Positions 15,096 to 21,347 of a stretch of DNA of 21,347 nucleotides are shown here, in pieces. The stretch is from Endozoicomonadaceae bacterium (lineage in GTDB: Bacteria > Pseudomonadota > Gammaproteobacteria > Pseudomonadales > Endozoicomonadaceae). How positions within the stretch are numbered: the stretch's first letter is position 1; every line of letters starts with the position of its first letter. The notes under the pieces are model-generated. The model searched no databases, was not told the DNA's origin, and saw only the letters and a program-made list of their open reading frames with translations. Where the stretch lies: NCBI GenBank assembly GCA_023146365.1, contig JAGLCE010000024.1:1-21347 (forward strand). The letters are read 5' to 3'. A program made the translations under genes and the position numbers.

Positions 15096-17141
15096 TTAAT
15101 TCAGAAGACTCAAAAAAAAAGCATATTCCAATGCGAGCTCTTTCTGTTGCTGATAACGCCCAGACGCGCCGCCATGGCCAGCATCCATATTGGTATACAA
15201 CAGTAGCTTGTTTTCATCCGTTTTGTATTCGCGTAGCTTTGCTACCCATTTAGCGGGTTCAAAATACTGCACTTGAGAGTCGTGCAGTCCTGTGGTCACC
15301 AGCATGTTAGGATACTTCTGTTGTTTGACGTTGTCATAGGGTGAGTATGAAAGGATGTAGTCGTAGTCTATCTTGTTGTTTGGATTACCCCATTCATCAT
15401 ACTCATTGGTGGTTAGTGGCAGACTTTCATCCAGCATGCTGGTAACAACATCCACAAAAGGCACATCGGTATTGACACCTAAGTAAAGTTCTGGTGCCAT
15501 ATTGACGACGACGCCCATAAGCAGACCACCGGCACTGTCACCTGACGCAAACACCTTGTTTTTGTCTGCATATTGTCTGGTAACCAATGCACGAGTCACA
15601 TCAATAAAGTCGGTAAAACTATTAAGCTTCTGCTGCTGACGACCGGCTTCATACCAAGGACGTCCCAGCATCTGTCCCCCACGGACATGGGCAATGGCAT
15701 AGATAAAGCCACGATCCAGCAAGGAGAGGCGACTGGCTGAGAAATAAGGCTCAATAGTGTATCCATAAGCGCCATAACCATACTGATATAGTGGGTTGGT
15801 GCCGTCTTTCTGGAAGCGATCATTACGCCACACCAGTGACACGGGAATCCCTGTACCATCTGACGCTGTGATGAATGTACGTTCGCTACTGTATTCCGCT
15901 GGATTGAATCCACCGGGAATCTCTCTCTGCTTTAATAGCTCACGCTTACTGGTGAGCAAATCATATTCGTAGATTGTGTCTGGCGTAGTCATAGAGCTGT
16001 ACCAAATGCGGACACGTGCTGCATCAATATTCGGATTATCTGAGAAATGCGCCACAAAAGCCGAGTCATCAAACGACAGCTGATGCTCTTTTCCTGTGCT
16101 TGGCTGTATGACTCGAATACGAGGGATGCCATTTTCTTTTTCATTTAATATCAGTGCATCACGGAATAGCAGATAGTCTTCCAAGTAAACCGAGTCTCGA
16201 TGAGGGATGACTTCCTGCCAATTAGATTTTTCGATTGTGTGATCCTTGTGAACCTTCATCAAGCGAAAATTGGTAGCCTGCCAGTTAGTGCGGATGTAAT
16301 ACCAGTCATCCAGTTTGGCGATATCGTATTCATGCTCCGCTTCCCTTGTGAGGAAAGGTACAAACTCACCCTCTGGTGTTATGGAGTCGAGCAGAGAGAC
16401 GGCACTCTGTGTCGTGCTGTTATGGGTAATCAGTAGCGTGGTGTCGTCTCGGGTTCGATCGATGCCGGTATAAAAACGTTTGTCCAACTCTTCATAAACC
16501 AGTGCATCCTTTGCTTGGTCGGTGCCCAGTGTATGTCTGAACACTTGGTAACCCAGCAGGGTTTGTGGATCCTGACGAATATAAAATACGGTTTTATGAT
16601 CCGCTGCCCACATAACGTCGCCTGTCGTTTGTGAAAGCCTGTCGTTTAATAATTCCCCAGTTTCAAGGTTTTTGAAATACACGCTATAAATACGCCGACC
16701 AACTGTATCTTCACTCCAAGCCATCAAGCGATTGTCAAGACTGATATCCATATCGCCAATGCTAAAAAACTTATGGCCTTCTGCCAGATGGTTGCCATCC
16801 AGAAGAATATATTCCTCGTTCTCAAGTGTTGCTGCTTTTCGGGCATGGATGGGATATTCGTTATCACCACTGTAGCGAGTGTAATACCAGTAGCCGCGCT
16901 CCAGCACGGGAACCGTGGAATCGTCTTTTTTAATACGGCCTGTTAACTCTAGGTACAGAGATTCCTGTAATTCGGCATAGGGCGCCATGACATGCTTAAC
17001 ATAGTCATTTTCCGCTTTAAGCCAAGAGAGAACTTCTTGATCTTTACGACTGTCATCACGTAGCCAGTAGTAATTATCAATGCGTCTATGGTCGTGCATT
17101 TCTAATATGTAAGGCTTTTTTTTAGCAAAAGGAGGTCTCAT
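15096..17141 (-). CDS. ptrB: Oligopeptidase B (S9A prolyl oligopeptidase family)
   Basis: A cytosolic serine peptidase that cuts short peptides after Arg or Lys. The beta-propeller region is followed by an alpha/beta-hydrolase domain. Numbered from the ATG at 17141 (681 aa), the triad is Ser536 (ASGDSAGGLLMG), Asp621 (TGLHDSQVQYFEPAKW) and His656 (DAGHGGASGR), with family motifs RIDNYYWLRDD near the start and HVRGGQMLGRPWYEAG at about 485-500. The frame continues upstream to 17240, but family members begin close to this ATG and the extra 33 residues are not conserved in type, so 17141 is preferred; its ribosome site is weak. The last codons contain a nine-T run (A run at 15112-15120), a possible slippage site. 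It follows mmsA on the same strand by 117 bp and may be co-transcribed. Confidence 0.93.
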   Translation of the reverse strand: MRPPFAKKKPYILEMHDHRRIDNYYWLRDDSRKDQEVLSWLKAENDYVKHVMAPYAELQESLYLELTGRIKKDDSTVPVLERGYWYYTRYSGDNEYPIHARKAATLENEEYILLDGNHLAEGHKFFSIGDMDISLDNRLMAWSEDTVGRRIYSVYFKNLETGELLNDRLSQTTGDVMWAADHKTVFYIRQDPQTLLGYQVFRHTLGTDQAKDALVYEELDKRFYTGIDRTRDDTTLLITHNSTTQSAVSLLDSITPEGEFVPFLTREAEHEYDIAKLDDWYYIRTNWQATNFRLMKVHKDHTIEKSNWQEVIPHRDSVYLEDYLLFRDALILNEKENGIPRIRVIQPSTGKEHQLSFDDSAFVAHFSDNPNIDAARVRIWYSSMTTPDTIYEYDLLTSKRELLKQREIPGGFNPAEYSSERTFITASDGTGIPVSLVWRNDRFQKDGTNPLYQYGYGAYGYTIEPYFSASRLSLLDRGFIYAIAHVRGGQMLGRPWYEAGRQQQKLNSFTDFIDVTRALVTRQYADKNKVFASGDSAGGLLMGVVVNMAPELYLGVNTDVPFVDVVTSMLDESLPLTTNEYDEWGNPNNKIDYDYILSYSPYDNVKQQKYPNMLVTTGLHDSQVQYFEPAKWVAKLREYKTDENKLLLYTNMDAGHGGASGRYQQQKELALEYAFFLSLLN

Positions 17142-17258
17142 TGTGAAACACGCTCGGTCATTTAAAATAGGATTCTCACGACTGCTCAACCAGTCGGTAT
17201 ACCACCGAGCATTAATGGCCGCGAAGCATAAAATTGTCACCAGACACTATTCAGACGA

Positions 17259-18749
17259 TCATTTCATTGTCGGAATGACAAACTCTGCGCCGTTGCGGAT
17301 TCCGGTTGGCCAGCGTGAAGTAATAGCCTTTCGTCGTGTATAGAACCGAACGCCATCTGGGCCGTGCATATGCAGTGGACCAAACAGAGAACGTTTCCAG
17401 CCACCAAAACTATGGAACGCCATTGGTACTGGGATTGGTACATTAATCCCGACCATGCCAACCTGAATCTCATGGGCATACTGACGTGCACAGTCACCAT
17501 CTCGGGTAAAAATTGCCGTACCATTGCCATATTCATGAGCGTTGATCAACTCAACCGCAGCGCTATAATCAGGCACTCGGACAACACACAAGACAGGTCC
17601 AAAAATTTCTTTCTGATAAATCGTCATATCAGACGATACATGATCAAACAGGCAGCCACCGATAAAGTAACCATTCTCGCAGCCCGCTACCGTCAAATTT
17701 CGGCCATCGACCACTAGGTCAGCACCTTCTTCAACGCCCAGATCCACATAACGCTTAACCTTGTCCAGATGTTGACGACTGATCAATGGTCCCATCTCCA
17801 AGCCTTTTTCCTTACCATTTCCAATCTTAAGTTCAGACACTTTGATCGCCAGTTTCTCAACCAGTTTGTCCGCCACATCACCGACGGCAACAGCAATCGA
17901 TATCGCCATACAACGCTCACCTGCTGAGCCATAAGCGGCCCCTACAAGGGCATTGACGACCTGATCCATATCCGCATCAGGCATAACAACCATATGATTT
18001 TTGGCGCCACCCAGCGCTTGCACCCGCTTGCCATGCGCCGATGCTGTCGTATAAATATATTCGGCAATCGGCGTAGAACCGACAAAGCTCACTGCCTGAA
18101 TATCAGGATGGGTCAGCAGCACATCCACCGCTTCTTTGTCACCGTTCACGACATTGAAAACACCATCCGGCAAGCCAGCCTCCTTCATTAATTCTGCAAA
18201 ACGCAATGGCAGCGACGGATCTTTTTCAGAGGGCTTCAGGATAAAAGTGTTACCGCAGGCGATGGCAAGGGGAAACATCCACATTGGAACCATCGCGGGG
18301 AAATTGAACGGGGTAATGCCAGCTACTACGCCCAGTGGTTGGTTGACGGTCCAAGCATCCACCCCCGTACCGACATTCTCGGTATGTTCACCTTTCAGTA
18401 GGTGGGGAATGCCGCAGGCAAACTCGACCACTTCCAGCCCGCGGATCATCTCTCCGCAGGCATCCTCAAACAGTTTCCCGTGCTCAGAAGTAAGAAGAGC
18501 CGCCAGCTCTTCAAGATGCTGTTCCACCAGCTCCTTAAATCGAAACATAATCCGAGCGCGACTCAGTGGCGTGGTCTTTTTCCACGCAGCGAAGGCGGCT
18601 TTGGCCACGGTGATTGCATATTCAGCATCTTCCGCACTGGCGAGCGAAACAACACTGGTCTGCTCGCCTGTCGCTGGGTTAAATACAGGCTGAGAGTGCT
18701 CGCAGCCTTTCGTTAGTAGACCATTAATAAAGTGCTTGTGAATGTGCAT
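17259..18749 (-). CDS. mmsA: Methylmalonate-semialdehyde dehydrogenase (CoA-acylating)
   Basis: Converts methylmalonate semialdehyde with CoA and NAD to propionyl-CoA and CO2, and malonate semialdehyde to acetyl-CoA, in valine and myo-inositol breakdown. The 496-aa protein is of the aldehyde dehydrogenase family. NAD-binding segments include GITPFNFPAMVPMWMFP (144-160), LKPSEKDPSLP (171-181) and SFVGSTPIAEYIY (221-233). The nucleophile is Cys280 (GSAGERCMAIS). LGGAKNH at 246-252 is characteristic of MMSDH rather than general ALDHs, which have a catalytic Glu there. The C-terminal FGGWKRSLFGPLHMHGPDG also fits. No mmsB or MmsR-like regulator lies next to it in this window. Confidence 0.94.
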   Translation of the reverse strand: MHIHKHFINGLLTKGCEHSQPVFNPATGEQTSVVSLASAEDAEYAITVAKAAFAAWKKTTPLSRARIMFRFKELVEQHLEELAALLTSEHGKLFEDACGEMIRGLEVVEFACGIPHLLKGEHTENVGTGVDAWTVNQPLGVVAGITPFNFPAMVPMWMFPLAIACGNTFILKPSEKDPSLPLRFAELMKEAGLPDGVFNVVNGDKEAVDVLLTHPDIQAVSFVGSTPIAEYIYTTASAHGKRVQALGGAKNHMVVMPDADMDQVVNALVGAAYGSAGERCMAISIAVAVGDVADKLVEKLAIKVSELKIGNGKEKGLEMGPLISRQHLDKVKRYVDLGVEEGADLVVDGRNLTVAGCENGYFIGGCLFDHVSSDMTIYQKEIFGPVLCVVRVPDYSAAVELINAHEYGNGTAIFTRDGDCARQYAHEIQVGMVGINVPIPVPMAFHSFGGWKRSLFGPLHMHGPDGVRFYTRRKAITSRWPTGIRNGAEFVIPTMK

Positions 18750-19266
18750 AAGTTCTATCCTGCTGACTGTATATCGCTACTTTGTTGTCAGTATGGCGTT
18801 TTCAAGCATACTCGGCAGCTAGTCAATATGTCGCGTCTCAATCATCAGAGACAACGACATCGCCAGACTGTTCATGGAGAGCTTCAAGGATATTATCGAA
18901 TCCCTACGTATATTTGTGCCGAACCGATCATAAACGACTAAACGACTAACAGTGCACAAGGTAGTATTTTTCCTTCACAAAACTCAGTGTACTGTTCTAT
19001 TGTTGTCAATCAAGCACAAATATTGATAAAGTTTTCTCGTTCTTTGCCTTGCGGGTATGCAGAGTGTTATCTGACGGATACTTTCAGTGCTGCAACACTC
19101 GACGAATCAAAATGACGTCACTTAGAAAACACGCTTCAAGCAACGTCTAGATTCTCACAGCATCTGACATGTTTTTAATGAATTTGAGAGTCATAATTCC
19201 AATTGATCATATCCATGCGCAGGGTAAAACGATCCCTATTCAGGCGACTCAGAATCAGCGCACCTA
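18750..19266. other. Intergenic region upstream of mmsA
   Basis: About 517 bp without a gene I can support. Short plus-strand frames (for example at 18732-18941) have no ribosome site and no recognisable sequence. The mmsA promoter should lie near 18760-18850. A short tandem ACGACTA occurs at 18934-18947. No RNA gene or strong hairpin was seen. Confidence 0.5.
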
Positions 19267-19713
19267 ATGGCTCAAAACTATAACGAAAGCTTAGCAAAAC
19301 AGAGAAACTACATCCCTATCATAAAGCAAGGATAGTTGCTTGGCTGGTCTCCTGAAAACATCAGCTATCGGATGAAGAGGGAAGTGCCAGATATTGCACT
19401 AAATACTGAAAATACACAAGGTCCTGAAGCAGCCTATAACGTGAAGAATGGTTCTGACGGGAAAAGAAAAACAATTTATAGTTTCAAACGTATGCAAAGG
19501 TAGAAGAGGATGGTTTTGTCCAAAGTTACAATTACACCGCAGGTAATGTTAATAACTCTAACCTGTTTGAAGTATTGCTAGAAGATGCAGAAATTTATGC
19601 TGATAGCGCACTATAAAAGTACTGATCATAATAAATTACTGGCTACTAAAAATATCATCAACAAAGCTTTACATTGAGCGTGTCGAAATAAACCTTTAAC
19701 AACAAAAAAGTGA
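19267..19713 (+). pseudogene. Multiply broken IS5-family transposase
   Basis: The first frame, from 19267, has a TAG at 19333-19335 and later NVKNGSDGKRKTIYSF before a TAG at 19501. The reading then shifts to VEEDGFVQSYNYTAGNVNNSN and LEDAEIYADSA, stops, and shifts again to YKSTDHNKLL ... KALH, a TGA at 19675-19677, and RNKPLTTKK with a stop at 19711. These pieces follow the order of the IS5-type DDE core (VDEDGF-x-x-x-x-YTAGNVHDSN, VYADSAY, LHRGYRNKPL; from memory). At least two frameshifts and two internal stops make it dead. The upstream part (LLGWSPENISYRMKR) resembles IS30 transposases instead, so two different remnants may be fused. Confidence 0.8.
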
Positions 19714-19864
19714 TATATGAAAACAGTGACGTATGAAAAAAATGAATAACCTAGCAGTAATGTTAGTATATCTAACATAATCCACTTTAATTGTTATAGA
19801 CATTGTCATAATCCAATGATACTTTATCATAATCAATGTTAAGAGTTTTTAGGAGATTAAAGTT

Positions 19865-21094
19865 GTGCCTTCAAATATTAGTCAAACACAATTGTACAAT
19901 GCACTACAAGCGGCAAGATCAGACAACTATATTGAAGAATTCTCTGTATCTAATTTCGGATGGAGTAAAAATGGAAGGATCGTAAAGACAAGTGATCCCG
20001 AGGAACGATTAGCTCTACGTAATGCTATCAATAAGCATTGCTGTGGTTTAAGGCTTAATCCAAACGAGTTCCCTTCCAAGATTCCCGCCGATGCAGATCA
20101 CATAAATATCGGGATACTAGCTCCAGAGTTACTAAAAAAGAGAAAAATTAGCAAAGTCAGACAGATATGCACCTACATTCTGGGCAAATGCCAATTAGCA
20201 CTTCAAAAAATTAAAAGTATTTTCACATATTGCTGTTGTCCACCTAGTAAATCCTCACACTCTGATATTGAAGAGCAAAGCCTAGGCAATATACTAGGCA
20301 ATCAACCTATTAGCTCAACCGATGAAAATGTTAATTCGACAATAAAAATATCATACCTCAATTTCATTCACTACCCATGTACAACCCATAACGATTGGCT
20401 CGCAATTAAAGCACGGCCTGAATACACTGCGTGTACGACAGAGGTACCGACAAATGTTATGCCAAACTACGATCCAAGCAACACGAGCCATTGTGGATTT
20501 TATTACAATGACAGTCAACATGGTCCTTATTGCTACACAAATTACCATAAGGGACAGTATCCGATCCGAGTCGACGATAAAGAGTATCAAACAGCTGAGC
20601 ATTTGTTTCAAGCTGCAAAATTCAAAGAATCTGATCCAGAACGTGCTGAAGATATAAGAAAGGCTAGTAGCCCAGGTATCGCAAAACAAATAGCATCTAG
20701 AACACCGCCTGATGGTAAGATATATAAAAACAGCCCATCATTCGATGCATCATCGTGGGATACCATAAGCAACACTGTAATGCTTCATGCACTTTTCAGT
20801 AAAGCATCACAAGATCCAGAATATCGTAAGGCACTCTTTGAGAGCGCCAAAAATTCACAACACCTATATGAACTAGCTCCTAATGACAAAAGATGGGGCA
20901 TAGGAATAAATTATAATACCGCTGTAAATAATGCCAAACGTAAGGTGCCGATGGACTCGAAAGACTATGGCACGAACTGGCTAGGAAAAGACCATATGTA
21001 TGTTCGAGAGCAGCTAATCAATGGACGAATCCAGTGGGAAGGAATAGGAGATGATCCTATCAAGAAAGAGTTAACTTTGCGCCTGAAATCGTAA
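19865..21094 (+). CDS. NADAR-domain protein with a long unknown N-terminal region
   Basis: A 409-aa protein whose C-terminal part (about 212-388) is a NADAR (YbiA/DUF1768-like) domain. Key elements are YQTAEHLFQAAKF (241-253), IRKASSPGIAKQIA (264-277), WDTISNTVMLHALFSK (298-313), LYELAPNDKRWGIG (334-347) and NWLGK...REQL. NADAR enzymes are N-glycosidases: YbiA acts on riboflavin-pathway intermediates, and others remove ADP-ribose from guanine as partners of DarT1-type toxins. Residues 1-210 match nothing I know and include a CICTYILGK-like hydrophobic/basic helix region (about 96-121) followed by YCCCPPSK (122-129). The start is GTG with AGGAG 9 bp upstream, a strong site. No toxin gene is adjacent in the window. 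The gene is AT-rich beside IS debris, suggesting acquisition. An effector, defence or detoxification role is possible. Confidence 0.8.
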   Translation: MPSNISQTQLYNALQAARSDNYIEEFSVSNFGWSKNGRIVKTSDPEERLALRNAINKHCCGLRLNPNEFPSKIPADADHINIGILAPELLKKRKISKVRQICTYILGKCQLALQKIKSIFTYCCCPPSKSSHSDIEEQSLGNILGNQPISSTDENVNSTIKISYLNFIHYPCTTHNDWLAIKARPEYTACTTEVPTNVMPNYDPSNTSHCGFYYNDSQHGPYCYTNYHKGQYPIRVDDKEYQTAEHLFQAAKFKESDPERAEDIRKASSPGIAKQIASRTPPDGKIYKNSPSFDASSWDTISNTVMLHALFSKASQDPEYRKALFESAKNSQHLYELAPNDKRWGIGINYNTAVNNAKRKVPMDSKDYGTNWLGKDHMYVREQLINGRIQWEGIGDDPIKKELTLRLKS

Positions 21095-21347
21095 ATCGTG
21101 ACTGCTTGGTTACTTTCCCATTTCCATCGCTTAAGAGTACTAAGTGAAGTTCCGAATTCAGCTTTTTACTGAGAACTGTTCAGAACTTATTAAAAAGTGA
21201 ACAAACATTACCGACAGAGCGGGTTTATGAAGATTTTTTCCACTATTCAGAACACAGAACGCCATGACCTTCGGTGAAAGCCTTTGTTGTCTTGCTTTGG
21301 AGAGTTGTCTGCCGATTAAGTCAAATGGTCAAGCCATCAACACAAAG
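21095..21347. other. Right-edge non-coding or unresolved sequence
   Basis: No terminator with a clear stem and T tract follows the NADAR gene. CTTTTTA and TAAAAAG flank a GAAC-T-GTTC core around 21160-21200, a weak nested inverted repeat. A short frame from about 21227 runs only a few codons. Nothing else can be supported before the window ends. Confidence 0.35.

Noticed and set aside
18136..18693. 185-codon plus-strand frame opposite mmsA
   Set aside because: It lies entirely antisense to a well-supported mmsA frame and resembles no protein; it is a by-product of codon composition.
9714..21094. Possible shared N-terminal module between the 168-aa protein and the NADAR protein (Cys-rich basic helix)
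   Set aside because: Both have Cys and Lys near a hydrophobic helix, but no residue-by-residue alignment holds up by eye.

Overview
The window reads as a chromosomal segment of a gammaproteobacterium. CysB (324 codons), PabB, SerA, oligopeptidase B, MmsA, a ZnuA with a Zur-type operator and a DUF4404 protein are all of gammaproteobacterial type. The AT-rich effector-like genes and the many decayed insertion sequences suggest a host-associated oceanospirillalean, perhaps Endozoicomonadaceae. That placement is inference from gene style and was not tested by any search.

Layout. Positions 1-709 are AT-rich with a short gene remnant that carries a heptad repeat. Positions 710-3026 hold znuA and a beta-lactamase-fold serine hydrolase, both on the minus strand; a Zur-box-like palindrome and a rho-independent terminator lie between them. 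Positions 3391-5955 hold pabB (plus) and cysB (minus), convergent, with hairpin terminators between. Positions 5956-10770 are an accessory block: an IS256-type transposase fragment with a repeated IS-end-like sequence, a 5'-truncated copy of a surface-protein gene, the full-length paralogue of that gene (677 aa, GLUG/beta-helix-like), an AT-rich 168-aa unknown, and an IS3-family orfB pseudogene. Positions 10776-14827 hold a hemerythrin-like gene (minus), serA (minus), a divergent FAD-linked oxidase of the D-2-hydroxyglutarate dehydrogenase type (plus), and a DUF4404 gene (minus). Positions 15096-18749 hold oligopeptidase B and methylmalonate-semialdehyde dehydrogenase (both minus). Positions 18750-21347 are a second accessory stretch: a multiply broken IS5-family transposase and a 409-aa protein with a C-terminal NADAR domain behind a long unknown N-terminal region.

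How the genes work together. The housekeeping genes are mostly single transcription units. The clearest functional pairing is serA with the divergent FAD oxidase: SerA-type enzymes can reduce 2-oxoglutarate to D-2-hydroxyglutarate, and the oxidase would return it to 2-oxoglutarate, which pulls serine synthesis forward. The most novel material is the truncated/full-length pair of surface-type proteins and the N-terminally extended NADAR protein. Both look like host- or phage-interaction genes placed among decayed mobile elements.
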